From: Pseudomonas kairouanensis
GTDB lineage: Bacteria > Pseudomonadota > Gammaproteobacteria > Pseudomonadales > Pseudomonadaceae
NCBI RefSeq assembly: GCF_004682055.1
Contig: NZ_QUZU01000002.1
Span: 62,001 to 126,000, forward strand
Direction of reading: 5' to 3'
Length of the DNA: 64,000 bases
Below, piece by piece: positions 54,868 through 63,999 of the stretch. Position numbers and translations under genes: made by a program. The notes under the pieces are model-generated. The model ran no database searches and was not told the origin of the DNA. It saw nothing but the letters and a program-made list of their open reading frames with translations. The first letter of the stretch is position 1, and the number at the start of each line of letters is the position of its first letter.

Positions 54868-55302
54868 TTAATCCAGCACTGGCGCCACAAAGGCCTCGTG
54901 GGAGAACTCCACGGCATGGCGCGACACCCACTCGCGGGCCAGGGCTTCGAATTGCTGGGGCGTAGGTTCAGCGTCTTCGTGCTGGCGGCAGTAGCGTTCT
55001 ATCCGGCATGCTTGTTCGCCCATTCGGGCGCCGAACAACGCATGTTCATCAGTGAACGCGATGCCGATGCGGTAGCCGTTCTCTACCTTGCGGCACCAGG
55101 CTACATAACCTGGATAGCGGGCACTGGGGCCCAGGGAGGGGATTTGCAGATCAACCGCCGTACCCTGGCGCCAGGCACGCGGCCAATGGCAGGCGATACC
55201 GCCAAGGCCCTGAGTGAGCAGGCGTTGGCGGGGGATGGCAGGAGCGGGGCGTTGGATTAACTCGACAGCGACATCATCAGGGTGAGGTAAAAAACGACCC
55301 AT
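54868..55302 (-). CDS. PilZ domain protein
   Basis: The 144-residue protein starts MGRFLPHPDDVAVELIQRP. The segment LLTQGLGGIACHWPRAWRQG is a PilZ-like strand pair, although the usual RxxxR and D/NxSxxG c-di-GMP motifs are degenerate. The later part (YPGYVAWCRKVENGYRIGIA) matches the PilZ beta-barrel. Binding of c-di-GMP is therefore uncertain. GGAG lies about ten bases upstream of the ATG. Its start codon shares the CATG at 55299-55302 region with the divergent thioredoxin-like gene, so no space is left for two separate promoters. Confidence 0.78.
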   Translation of the reverse strand: MGRFLPHPDDVAVELIQRPAPAIPRQRLLTQGLGGIACHWPRAWRQGTAVDLQIPSLGPSARYPGYVAWCRKVENGYRIGIAFTDEHALFGARMGEQACRIERYCRQHEDAEPTPQQFEALAREWVSRHAVEFSHEAFVAPVLD

Positions 55303-55687
55303 GTACACGGACTCCGAGCACCGTCCTGTTGACGGCGGTGGCAGCAGTATAGTGAAGGAACTGGAATTGACCGACCTGGATATTGACCAGCAATTGCTGG
55401 GATTGCCAGGTATTTCGTTGGTGGTATTCACCAGTGTCGGTTGCTCCAGTTGCCGTTGGGCGCGCCAGCAGGTGCCCGGCTGGCCGTTGCCGGTGGACCG
55501 CGTGTGCTGGGTGGATGCCGGGCACAACGGCGGTGCGGTCGAACGCTACCAGATCTTTCATTTGCCCGCGCTGTTCGTGGTATGCGAGGGTCAGTTCCTC
55601 GGGCAGATCCAGACACGTCTTACGCTCGATGACCTTGCCAATGCCGTGAACCAAGCCCTTACCCGCACCCCAGAGGATTTGCCATGA
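55301..55687 (+). CDS. Thioredoxin-like protein
   Basis: The ATG at 55301 gives 128 residues. VVFTSVGCSSCRWARQQVPG contains the CxxC redox pair at a thioredoxin-like position, and IFHLPALFVVCEGQFLGQIQ has the cis-Pro loop. There is no signal peptide, so it should work in the cytoplasm. The first ~17 residues are low in complexity (DGGGSS), and a GTG at 55352 would be an alternative start that removes the overlap with the divergent PilZ gene. It overlaps panE by ATGA. Confidence 0.78.
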   Translation: MYTDSEHRPVDGGGSSIVKELELTDLDIDQQLLGLPGISLVVFTSVGCSSCRWARQQVPGWPLPVDRVCWVDAGHNGGAVERYQIFHLPALFVVCEGQFLGQIQTRLTLDDLANAVNQALTRTPEDLP

Positions 55688-56646
55688 CCGCAGTTGCATC
55701 CCCATCGCCACGCATTGGCATCATCGGCACCGGCGCCATCGGTGGTTTCTACGGCCTGATGCTGGCGCGCGCCGGCTTCGATGTGCACTTCCTGTTGCGT
55801 AGCGAATACGCAGCCGTCAGTGAGCAGGGCTTGCGTGTGAACAGTCAGGTGCACGGCCCCTTGCACCTGCATCCGGTGCAGGCCTATGCCCACGCCGCCG
55901 ATATGCCGCCGTGCGATTGGTTGCTGGTGGGCACCAAGTCCACAGGTAACGTGGAACTGGCGCCGACCCTCGCCCAGGTCGCGGCGCCGGACGCCAAAGT
56001 GGTGCTGTTGCAAAACGGCCTGGATGTGGAAGACAGCCTGCGCGAACACTTGCCAGCGTCGATCCATCTGCTGGGCGGGCTGTGCTACATCGGTGTGTAC
56101 CGCTCTGCGCCCGGCGTGGTCGAGCACCAGGCCCTGGGGCGCGTGAACCTGGGGTATCACAGTGGTACGGCGGCCAACGACGAAGAGCGCCAGAAAGCCA
56201 TTGTTGAAGAGGGCGCCGCGCTGTTTCATAAGGCGGGCATCGAGTCCCAGGCCATGGCCAATGTGCATCAGGCCCGTTGGCACAAGCTGGTGTGGAACGT
56301 GCCCTACAACGGCCTTTCCGTCCTGTTTGGCACCGGTACCACGGCGATGATGGCGGACGAGTCCAGCCGCGAGTTGATCCAGGCGTTGATGGCTGAAGTG
56401 GTGCAGGGCGCCAACGCTTGCGGCCATGAGATTCCCGCCAGCTACGCCGAACAGATGTTCGCCATGACCGAAACGATGGACGACTACCTGCCCAGCATGT
56501 ACCACGACCATATTCACAAACGCCCGCTGGAACTGGCGGCGATCTACGCGCGACCCTTGGCTGCGGCCAGGGCTGCCGGCTGTGAATTGCCGCGAATGCA
56601 GGCGCTGTACCAGGCCTTGAGTTTTATTGATCGGCACAACCGCTGA
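55684..56646 (+). CDS. panE: 2-dehydropantoate 2-reductase
   Basis: The 320-residue NADPH enzyme reduces ketopantoate to pantoate in coenzyme A synthesis. It has the Rossmann start IGIIGTGAIGGFYGLMLARA, the VLLQNGLDVED segment and ARWHKLVWNVPYNGLSVL with the catalytic Lys. The length is normal. It overlaps the thioredoxin-like gene by four bases. Pseudomonads often carry more than one PanE-like gene, so the true pantoate role is not certain for this copy. Confidence 0.87.
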   Translation: MTAVASPSPRIGIIGTGAIGGFYGLMLARAGFDVHFLLRSEYAAVSEQGLRVNSQVHGPLHLHPVQAYAHAADMPPCDWLLVGTKSTGNVELAPTLAQVAAPDAKVVLLQNGLDVEDSLREHLPASIHLLGGLCYIGVYRSAPGVVEHQALGRVNLGYHSGTAANDEERQKAIVEEGAALFHKAGIESQAMANVHQARWHKLVWNVPYNGLSVLFGTGTTAMMADESSRELIQALMAEVVQGANACGHEIPASYAEQMFAMTETMDDYLPSMYHDHIHKRPLELAAIYARPLAAARAAGCELPRMQALYQALSFIDRHNR

Positions 56647-56660
56647 ATGGGGGGCACATC

Positions 56661-57578
56661 ATGGCAAAGGGATTGGGCGATAAATTGGTGCTGGCCATCT
56701 CATCGCGAGCCCTGTTCGACCTGAGCGACAGCCACAAGGTGTACCTGGCCCAGGGCGTCGAGGCGTACCGCAAATACCAGATCGAACACGAGGAAGAAAT
56801 CCTCGAGACCGGCGACGCCTTCCCGCTGGTCAAGAAGCTGCTGAGTCTCAACGCCAGCCTCGGCCGGGCTCGGGTCGAGGTGGTGCTGGTGTCGCGAAAC
56901 AGCGCCGACACCGGCTTGCGCGTCTTCAATTCGATCCAGCACTACGGCTTGGATATTTCCCGCGCTGCTTTCGTTGGCGGACGTAGTCCTTATCCTTATT
57001 TGGCAGCCTTTGGTTGCCATCTGTTTCTTTCGACCCATGCTGAAGATGTGCGCAGTGCCCTTGACGCTGGCTTTGCGGCGGCGACGATTTTGTCCGGTGG
57101 CCCACGTCGCGCGTCCAGCGAAGAACTGCGGATTGCCTTCGACGGCGATGCCGTGTTGTTTTCTGATGAGTCCGAGCGTGTGTACCAGGCCGGCGGGTTG
57201 GAAGCGTTCCAGGCCAGCGAGCGGGAGTCGGCGCGTCAGCCGTTGCATGGCGGTCCGTTCAAAGGCTTTTTGGCGGCGCTCAATTTGTTGCAGCGAGAGT
57301 TTCCAGACGAGCAATGTCCGATTCGTACCGCACTGGTCACCGCCCGTTCGGCACCGTCCCACGAACGGGTGATTCGTACGTTGCGCGAGTGGGATATTCG
57401 CCTGGACGAGTCGCTGTTCCTGGGTGGGCTGGAGAAATCCGCGTTCCTGGAGGCCTTCGCCGCCGATGTATTTTTTGACGACCAGGCCGGACATTGCGAG
57501 AAGGCCAGGGACGTGGTGGCCACTGGGCATGTGCCCCATGGCATCAGCAATGAGGTAAGGGTTCAGTCCGAGAGCTAA
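56661..57578 (+). CDS. 5'-nucleotidase (cytosolic NT5C1-like family)
   Basis: The 305-residue protein belongs to the bacterial/cytosolic 5'-nucleotidase family with the HAD fold. It begins GDKLVLAISSRALFDLSDSH, in which the first motif is changed from DxD to SSRALFD. ARVEVVLVSRNSADTGLRVF carries the Ser/Arg of motif II. FDGDAVLFSDESERVY (about 155-170) gives the acidic residues FDGD. It probably removes phosphate from nucleoside monophosphates. It follows panE by 14 bases and may share its transcript. Confidence 0.85.
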   Translation: MAKGLGDKLVLAISSRALFDLSDSHKVYLAQGVEAYRKYQIEHEEEILETGDAFPLVKKLLSLNASLGRARVEVVLVSRNSADTGLRVFNSIQHYGLDISRAAFVGGRSPYPYLAAFGCHLFLSTHAEDVRSALDAGFAAATILSGGPRRASSEELRIAFDGDAVLFSDESERVYQAGGLEAFQASERESARQPLHGGPFKGFLAALNLLQREFPDEQCPIRTALVTARSAPSHERVIRTLREWDIRLDESLFLGGLEKSAFLEAFAADVFFDDQAGHCEKARDVVATGHVPHGISNEVRVQSES

Positions 57579-57648
57579 GTCAGTCGAAGTCATCGAGGCG
57601 CTGCTAAGCTCATTTCATCTCCGCCATCCTGGCAGTCCAGGAGGTTCT

Positions 57649-58149
57649 ATGATTCGTTCGATGCTGTACGCCACAGACCTGGGTCTGTATGCGCCTTATG
57701 TGATGCAACATGCACTGGCGCTGGCGCGAACGTTCAAGGCGGACCTGTATGTGATCCACGTGGTCGAGCCTATCGGGCTGTTCGCCGAATCGGTGTTACA
57801 GAGCTACCTTGATGAGCAGGCCTTGAGTGAATGGCAGAGTCAGGGGCTGACCACCGTGATGGCAACCATCGAGCAGCGGGTGCTGGACAGCTTTCGTGAG
57901 GAATTGGGGGACGAGGAGCAGGACCTGAAGTTGATTCGCTCGGTACGGGTGATCCAGGGGGACCCCTGTGAGGTGATTCTCGACCAGATGCGCAAACTGT
58001 CCGTCGACCTGGTTATTGTAGGCAGTCATAGCCATGCAACCGCAGCGGCGACTCCGCTTGGACGCACCGCTGCTCGGGTGCTGCAGTTGTCTACGGTGCC
58101 GGTTTACCTGGTGCCTTCGTTGCAACGTCGACGCAGTGATGACGTGTGA
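57649..58149 (+). CDS. Universal stress protein
   Basis: The 166-residue protein has the UspA fold: LYATDLGLYAPYVMQHALAL at the N-terminus and VDLVIVGSHSHATAAATPLG with the G-x2-G-x9-G(S/T)-like nucleotide loop near 125-145 in modified form. VPVYLVPSLQRR ends the domain. Such proteins are induced by stress or stationary phase. AGGAGG precedes the ATG. It lies just upstream of cysB in pseudomonads, but the 104-base space suggests separate promoters. Confidence 0.87.
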   Translation: MIRSMLYATDLGLYAPYVMQHALALARTFKADLYVIHVVEPIGLFAESVLQSYLDEQALSEWQSQGLTTVMATIEQRVLDSFREELGDEEQDLKLIRSVRVIQGDPCEVILDQMRKLSVDLVIVGSHSHATAAATPLGRTAARVLQLSTVPVYLVPSLQRRRSDDV

Positions 58150-58244
58150 TGGATAGAAAGCGATAAAAAGTTCTAGATTTATCCATCGAACCTTTAATAT
58201 AGTTATATACCGTCGCTGATACCCGTGGCGTCTACTTGCTTTGA

Positions 58245-59228
<984 letters not shown>

Positions 59229-59234
59229 GTGGGT

Positions 59235-59723
59235 TTATTTGGCCTCGGTAACCACAAACAGTTGCCGAGCGCCCGCCACCAGAATCTCTACCTCATCCCC
59301 CTCGAACTTGCCCAGCAGGCCTTTGCCCAAGGGTGAGCGCGGGGTGATGACGGTCACCGGTTGCCCCACCACATCCACTTTCAAACCTGCCGCATCAGGC
59401 GCCAGGAACAGCCACTGCTGACGGCCGTTTTCGTCCTCCAGGCCCAGTAGCGCGCCGACCTCTATCCCACGCTGATCATCGTAGGCACGCAGTGGCATGT
59501 TCTGGCACAGCACCAGCGCCTGTTTGATTTCCTCGACCCGCTTGGCCTGGCCGGCAGCCAGGTACGACGCCTCCAGCCCGAGGGTGTCGTATTTGTTTTC
59601 TGCGATGTTTTCTTCGTGGGTCGCGGTTTCGTAGGCGGTTTGCGCGGCACGTTGGGCGATGTCGAGATCGACGGTGAGCTTTTCCAGGAGCAGTTGGTGG
59701 ACGGCGTGTTTATTCATGATCAT
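59235..59723 (-). CDS. GreA/GreB-type factor, divergent
   Basis: The protein has 162 residues (or 160 from the ATG at 59717). The N-terminal part is helical (LLLEKLTVDLDIAQRAAQTA) and its acidic tip region reads ATHEENIAENKYDTLGLEAS, unlike the LGDxSENAxY of true GreA or GreB. The C-terminal domain keeps the Gre fold, with SPLGKGLLGKFEGDEVEILV. It probably binds in or near the RNA polymerase secondary channel, but transcript cleavage is doubtful. Its start overlaps the previous gene stop in TGATG, so the two are coupled. It is common next to cysB in Pseudomonas. Confidence 0.78.
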   Translation of the reverse strand: MIMNKHAVHQLLLEKLTVDLDIAQRAAQTAYETATHEENIAENKYDTLGLEASYLAAGQAKRVEEIKQALVLCQNMPLRAYDDQRGIEVGALLGLEDENGRQQWLFLAPDAAGLKVDVVGQPVTVITPRSPLGKGLLGKFEGDEVEILVAGARQLFVVTEAK

Positions 59724-60091
59724 CAATCGCAAAATTGCAGGACATTGGCCCGGGTCTTTTCGTTGGGGGCGTTCTGGTCCTGTTGCAGCCAGAACTGGCA
59801 CTTGGGGTTGGACAGGTTGCGCGCGTTGCTGCGGGCCTGGTCCAGGGTTTGCTGCTGCTCCTGTTTTTGCAGGTTTTGCTGATATTGCTCGAACATCCGG
59901 TTGGGCGGCTCCGGGGTCACCACCGTCGGCCTGGCCAACTGCTCAACCGCCTGGGCCACGGGCGCGAGGCTTTGCGGGAACAGATAGCGCGACGCCAGCC
60001 AGGTGGTCAGCGCAATGGCGATAAACCCCAGCCATACGCCCAGGGCGATAGCGATACACAGCTTGAGCAGCGACAACGGGCGATCAGACAT
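59723..60091 (-). CDS. Single-pass membrane protein of unknown function
   Basis: The 122-residue protein has AGGAGG before its ATG (60089-60091) and one membrane helix (CIAIALGVWLGFIAIALTTW) near the N-terminus. The rest is Gln-rich and polar (MFEQYQQNLQKQEQQQTLDQ) and ends with NPKCQFWLQQDQNAP. The topology is probably inside-in, outside for the C-terminal part. I recognise no domain. It is coupled to the Gre-like gene by TGATG and divergent from earP. Confidence 0.7.
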   Translation of the reverse strand: MSDRPLSLLKLCIAIALGVWLGFIAIALTTWLASRYLFPQSLAPVAQAVEQLARPTVVTPEPPNRMFEQYQQNLQKQEQQQTLDQARSNARNLSNPKCQFWLQQDQNAPNEKTRANVLQFCD

Positions 60092-60223
60092 GGTGGCCTC
60101 CTGGCAGGCATTTGCGGCGTGGCGGCGATTGTCGCACAGCCGTTGTGCAGAATAATCGCGATCAAGCCTTCTGCATCCGCGCATTTATGCGGACAATCGA
60201 GCCTTTGAATGTTGGAGCCCGGA

Positions 60224-61357
60224 ATGAAAGCCCGCTGGGATATTTTTTGCAGCGTCGTCGACAACTACGGCGACATCGGCGTGACCTGGCGCCTGGCCCG
60301 GCAATTGGTGGCCGAGCATGGTTGCGAAGTGCGCTTATGGGTTGATGACCTGCGCGCCTTTGAGCGCATGTGCCCCGAAATTGATGTGCAGCTGAGCCAG
60401 CAATGGCAGGAGGGCGTCGAAGTGCGCCATTGGCCGGCCGAGTGGCAGAACGCGCCGGCGGCGGATGTGGTGATCGCCGCGTTCGCTTGCCAATTGCCGT
60501 CTGAGTATATGGAAGCCATGGCCGAGCGCGATCGCGTGCCCCTGTGGATGAACCTGGATTACCTGAGCGCCGAAGATTGGGTAGTGGGTTGTCACCGCCT
60601 GCCATCGGTGAAGTTCAAGGGTGTGCAGAAGTACTTCTTCTTTCCAGGCTTTCGCCCGGGTACCGGTGGCCTGCTGCGGGAGGCGGGGTTGTTGGAACAG
60701 CGTCGGGCGTTTCAGCAGGATGGGGCTGCACAGCGACAATTCCTGCAAACCCTCGGTGTGTTTCCTGCCGAGGGCGCACAGCTGATCTCACTGTTTGCCT
60801 ACGAAAATGCCGGACTGGCGCGTTGGTTGGACGTGTTATCGACGGACGGGCGTGCCACTCATCTAGTGGTGCCGGAGGGACGTATCCTCGGGGACGTAGG
60901 GCGCTGGCTTGGCGTCGAAGGGCTGGTGGTGGGGGATATTCTTCAACGTGACGCCCTGACAGTGCAGGTGCTGCCGTTCGTGCGCCAGGAGCAATACGAC
61001 CGCCTTTTGTGGTGCTGCGACTTCAACGCGGTGCGTGGCGAGGACTCGTTCGTGCGCGCCCAATGGGCCGGCCGGCCGTTGTTGTGGCACATCTATCGCC
61101 AGGACGAGGATATCCACCTCGATAAGCTCGATGCGTTCCTGGCGTTGTACACCGCCGCCTTGTCACCGGCCGCTAGCGCTGCATTGGTTGCGTTATGGCA
61201 GGCCTGGAACACGGAGGGTGATATGGCCGTGGTGTGGAAAAAACTGCTGGAACATTGGCCTGAGGTGAACCAACACGCTGAAAACTGGTGTCTGGAACAG
61301 GCCTTGCAGGCCGATCTTGCGACGGCGCTGGTGAATTTTCATGAAAGTTGGATATGA
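60224..61357 (+). CDS. earP: EF-P arginine rhamnosyltransferase
   Basis: The ATG at 60224 with GGAG upstream gives 377 residues, the length of EarP. The enzyme moves rhamnose from dTDP-beta-L-rhamnose to Arg32 of elongation factor P. The N-terminal motif WDIFCSVVDNYGDIGVTWRL includes Asp13 and Asp17, known to be needed for catalysis. FFFPGFRPGTGGLLREAGLL and CDFNAVRGEDSFVRAQWAGR form the nucleotide-binding site. efp follows 49 bases downstream. The rmlBDAC genes needed for the donor are not in the window. Confidence 0.95.
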   Translation: MKARWDIFCSVVDNYGDIGVTWRLARQLVAEHGCEVRLWVDDLRAFERMCPEIDVQLSQQWQEGVEVRHWPAEWQNAPAADVVIAAFACQLPSEYMEAMAERDRVPLWMNLDYLSAEDWVVGCHRLPSVKFKGVQKYFFFPGFRPGTGGLLREAGLLEQRRAFQQDGAAQRQFLQTLGVFPAEGAQLISLFAYENAGLARWLDVLSTDGRATHLVVPEGRILGDVGRWLGVEGLVVGDILQRDALTVQVLPFVRQEQYDRLLWCCDFNAVRGEDSFVRAQWAGRPLLWHIYRQDEDIHLDKLDAFLALYTAALSPAASAALVALWQAWNTEGDMAVVWKKLLEHWPEVNQHAENWCLEQALQADLATALVNFHESWI

Positions 61358-61406
61358 TACGCCACCTTGAATTTTGTAAATCCCATCCAAATTTCGGATA
61401 TATGCA

Positions 61407-61979
61407 ATGAAAACTGGTAAAGAACTGAAACCCGGTACAGTGATCCGTCTCGAAAACGACCCTTGGCTGGTTCAGAAAGCTGAGTTCACCAAGTCTGGTC
61501 GTAACAGCGCCATCATGAAGACCAAGCTGAAGAACCTGCTGACCGGTTACAAGACCGAGATCGTTTACAGCGCCGACGACAAACTGGACGACGTGATCCT
61601 CGACCGCAAAGAAGCGACCCTGTCCTTCATCAGCGGCGACACCTACACGTTCATGGACACCACTGACTACACCATGTACGAGCTGAACGCTGAAGACATC
61701 GAAGCCGTTCTGCCGTTCGTTGAAGAAGGTATGGAAGACGTCTGCGAAGCGATCTTCTTCGAAGACCGCCTGGTTTCCGTAGAGCTGCCGACTACTATCG
61801 TGCGTCAGGTTGACTACACCGAAGGTTCCGCTCGCGGCGACACTTCGGGCAAGGTCATGAAGCCTGCCAAACTGAAAAACGGTACCGAACTGGCTGTTGC
61901 AGATTTCATCGAAATCGGCGACATGATCGAGATCGACACCCGCGAAGGCGGTTCGTACAAAGGCCGCGCCAAGAAGTAA
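61407..61979 (+). CDS. efp: Elongation factor P, rhamnosylated type
   Basis: The 190-residue protein has three beta-barrel domains and starts [19 protein letters not shown]. The tip loop [11 protein letters not shown] has Arg at position 32, the residue modified by EarP, instead of the Lys used by EpmA systems. [20 protein letters not shown] is in domain III. EF-P relieves ribosomes stalled on polyproline stretches. The gene lies directly behind earP and is closed by a strong terminator. Confidence 0.97.
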   Translation: MKTGKELKPGTVIRLENDPWLVQKAEFTKSGRNSAIMKTKLKNLLTGYKTEIVYSADDKLDDVILDRKEATLSFISGDTYTFMDTTDYTMYELNAEDIEAVLPFVEEGMEDVCEAIFFEDRLVSVELPTTIVRQVDYTEGSARGDTSGKVMKPAKLKNGTELAVADFIEIGDMIEIDTREGGSYKGRAKK

Positions 61980-62005
61980 TTCTGGCCCCGCCGATACGAA
62001 AAAAA

Positions 62006-62028
62006 CCCGACGTTGAGTCGGGTTTTTT
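62006..62028 (+). terminator. Terminator of efp
   Basis: CCCGAC and GTCGGG pair around a five-base loop, followed by TTTTTTT. It is flanked by an A run, so it could also act for the convergent ohr gene. Confidence 0.85.
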
Positions 62029-62045
62029 TATGGGCGTCTATTAGG

Positions 62046-62465
62046 TCAGACGGTCACATGCAGGCGTACATCGACGTTGCCACGGGTGGCGTTGGAGTAC
62101 GGGCACACTTGGTGAGCGGCGTCGACCAGGTTTTGCGCGTCATCCTGGGCCAGGCCCGGCAGGCTGATGTGCAGGTCGATATCCAGGCCGAAACCGCCGG
62201 GGATTTGACCGATGCCAACGTGGGCAGTGATCGAAGCGTCATCCGGGATTTTGCGCTTGGTCTGGCTGGCCACGAATTTCAGGGCGCCGATAAAGCAGGC
62301 CGAGTAACCGGCAGCGAACAGTTGCTCGGGGTTGGTGGCCTGGCCACCAGCACCGCCCAGTTCTTTAGGGGTAGAAAGCTTGACGTCGAGGATGTTGTCG
62401 CTGGAAACAGCACGACCGTCACGGCCGCCGGTTGCGGTAGCTACTGCGGTATAGAGAGTTTGCAT
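62046..62465 (-). CDS. ohr: Organic hydroperoxide resistance protein
   Basis: The start at 62465 (AAGAGGA upstream) gives 139 residues. The Ohr/OsmC fold holds the two reactive Cys in AAGYSACFIGALKFV and HQVCPYSNATRGN, and the Arg in the N-terminal GRDGRAVSS. It reduces organic peroxides using lipoylated proteins. Two repeats similar to one in front of ohrR lie upstream at about 62485-62507 and 62528-62561. A REPIN separates it from ohrR, which lies in the same direction. Confidence 0.95.
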   Translation of the reverse strand: MQTLYTAVATATGGRDGRAVSSDNILDVKLSTPKELGGAGGQATNPEQLFAAGYSACFIGALKFVASQTKRKIPDDASITAHVGIGQIPGGFGLDIDLHISLPGLAQDDAQNLVDAAHQVCPYSNATRGNVDVRLHVTV

Positions 62466-62484
62466 GGTGTGGTCCTCTTGAGTG

Positions 62485-62561
62485 TGTAGTGCTAAATGTT
62501 TGCGCGCTAAGTAGTTGATGAGGTGAATGTATAGCGCTAATGTTTTGTGCGCAAGATAAAT
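62485..62561 (-). promoter_or_regulatory. Candidate OhrR operators of ohr
   Basis: Two similar elements, each with a TAGYGCTAA...ATGTTT core and GCGC downstream, start near 62485 and 62528, about four helical turns apart. The second continues TGCGC and AGATAAAT, which also occurs before ohrR at 63203-63225. Confidence 0.5.
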
Positions 62562-62595
62562 TTTTAAATTATTTTGTGTGGATACCGCAAAACGA

Positions 62596-62685
62596 TGTGG
62601 GAGGGGGCTTGCTCCCGATAGCAGAGGGTCAGTCAATCGATTCCTTGGCTGATACACCGCTATCGGGAGCAAGCCCCCTCCCACA
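62596..62685. repeat. REPIN between ohr and ohrR
   Basis: GTGGGAGGGGGCTTGCTCCC and its reverse complement enclose a ~45-base centre. Both arms match the REPIN between kdpC and kdpD. Confidence 0.85.
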
Positions 62686-62704
62686 TTTCAAAGCTTCAAT
62701 GCTA

Positions 62705-63157
62705 TTAGATTGAGTTCTGCAGGTTGCCCCGCAGCGCAATCAAATCAGCCTGGAGCTTACGCAGCTGCTCAAGCTCCAGCCCGCTGGCCCCCAAAATACA
62801 CTGCGGAATACCCATCGCTTTGTCTTGCAGTGCCCGCCCAGTCTCAGTCAATTCCACCACCACCACCCGTTCGTCTTCACGGCTGCGTGTGCGACTCAAC
62901 AGCCCCTCAGCTTCAAGGCGTTTGAGCAGGGGAGTAAGAGAGCCTGGATCGGTCAGCAAACGGCTGCTGATTTCACCCACGGTCAAACCGTCCTCTTCCC
63001 ACAGCACCATCATGGCCAGGTACTGCGGGTAGGTCAGGCCAAGGGCTTGCAGCAATGGCTTGTAGACCTTGGTCATCAGCAACGACGTGGAGTGCAGGGC
63101 GAAACACAGCTGGTTGTCCAGCATCAGGGATTCGCAGGGGGCGGGATTCTTGCTCAT
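62705..63157 (-). CDS. ohrR: MarR-type organic peroxide sensor OhrR
   Basis: The 150-residue repressor has the OhrR start LMLDNQLCFALHSTSLLMTK with the peroxide-sensing Cys at position 18. The winged helix includes LTVGEISSRLLTDPGSLTPL and SREDERVVVVELTETGRAL. Oxidation of the Cys releases it from DNA and turns on ohr. It has its own upstream copy of the shared operator-like element, so it probably represses itself as well. A REPIN lies between its end and the ohr promoter. Confidence 0.94.
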   Translation of the reverse strand: MSKNPAPCESLMLDNQLCFALHSTSLLMTKVYKPLLQALGLTYPQYLAMMVLWEEDGLTVGEISSRLLTDPGSLTPLLKRLEAEGLLSRTRSREDERVVVVELTETGRALQDKAMGIPQCILGASGLELEQLRKLQADLIALRGNLQNSI

Positions 63158-63202
63158 GGCGGTACCTCGGGAAAGCGTGTCTGGGCTGGAATCTAGCGGG
63201 CA

Positions 63203-63225
63203 AATGTTTAATGCGCCAGATAAAT
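63203..63225 (-). promoter_or_regulatory. Candidate OhrR operator of ohrR
   Basis: The 23-base element has the blocks AATGTTT, TGCGC and AGATAAAT at the same spacing as 62539-62561 in front of ohr, with 20 of 23 bases identical. It lies 46-68 bases before the ohrR start. Confidence 0.5.
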
Positions 63226-63237
63226 CTGTCCGGGCAG

Positions 63238-63999
63238 TCAGATCAGACCGCTCTGCAAGGCCAGATCCCAGGGCGGCACCGGGCTGAAACGGGTTTTCAG
63301 GTATTCCAGTAACAATCGGCTACGGGCGTTGGGTTGCTGTTCCAGACGCAACGCATAGATACCCGTGGTTTCCGGGCTGGGCAGGCCGTCTTCGCAAAAC
63401 AGCGGCAACAGTTCGCCGCGCACCAGGTATTCACTGGCCAGCCAAGTGGGTAAATGGGCGATGCCAAGCCCAGCCAGGGCACCGGACAGCAGGGCTTCGG
63501 CGTTGTTGGCGCTCATACGGATGCGCTGCGGGCGGTAGGTTGCGCGGCGTCCGTCCAGTTCGAAGCGCCAGGCGAACATGGGTGCCAGGCCGTCCCAGTC
63601 GAGACCGTCATGCTCACTGAGTTCGCGCGGGTGGGTCGGCGTGCCACGGTTTTTCAGGTAGGCCGGGCTGGCGCAGGCGATACGTACGATGCTGGCCAAG
63701 GGCGTGGCAATCAGGCGCGTATCAACGATATGCCCGGCCCGCAGCACCAGGTCGACCTTGCCCAGATGCGCGCCCTGCATGTCCACAAAGCTGTCGATCA
63801 GATGCAGGTGCACGTCCAGCCCCGGGTACACATTCAGGAAGTCCGCAATCACCGGCGCCAGGTGCCGCCGACCAAACGCCGCAGGCGCATCCACGCGGAT
63901 CAAGCCTTCAGGCGCATGGCTCAGGGACACGGCTTCGGCCCGCGCCAGTTGTAGCTCGCTGACGATACGCCGCGCCCGTTCGGCAAACGCCAGGCCCGC
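63238..63999 (-). CDS. LysR family regulator, N-terminus outside window
   Basis: The frame runs off the right edge of the window, so the helix-turn-helix is not visible. The visible ~254 residues hold the linker (AERARRIVSELQLARAEAVS) and the LysR effector-binding domain: PEGLIRVDAPAAFGRRHLAP, GKVDLVLRAGHIVDTRLIA and LLSGALAGLGIAHLPTWLAS. This matches the CrgA-like group of LysR regulators. The target and ligand are not known. It lies upstream of ohrR on the same strand. Confidence 0.85.
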   Translation of the reverse strand, partial: AGLAFAERARRIVSELQLARAEAVSLSHAPEGLIRVDAPAAFGRRHLAPVIADFLNVYPGLDVHLHLIDSFVDMQGAHLGKVDLVLRAGHIVDTRLIATPLASIVRIACASPAYLKNRGTPTHPRELSEHDGLDWDGLAPMFAWRFELDGRRATYRPQRIRMSANNAEALLSGALAGLGIAHLPTWLASEYLVRGELLPLFCEDGLPSPETTGIYALRLEQQPNARSRLLLEYLKTRFSPVPPWDLALQSGLI

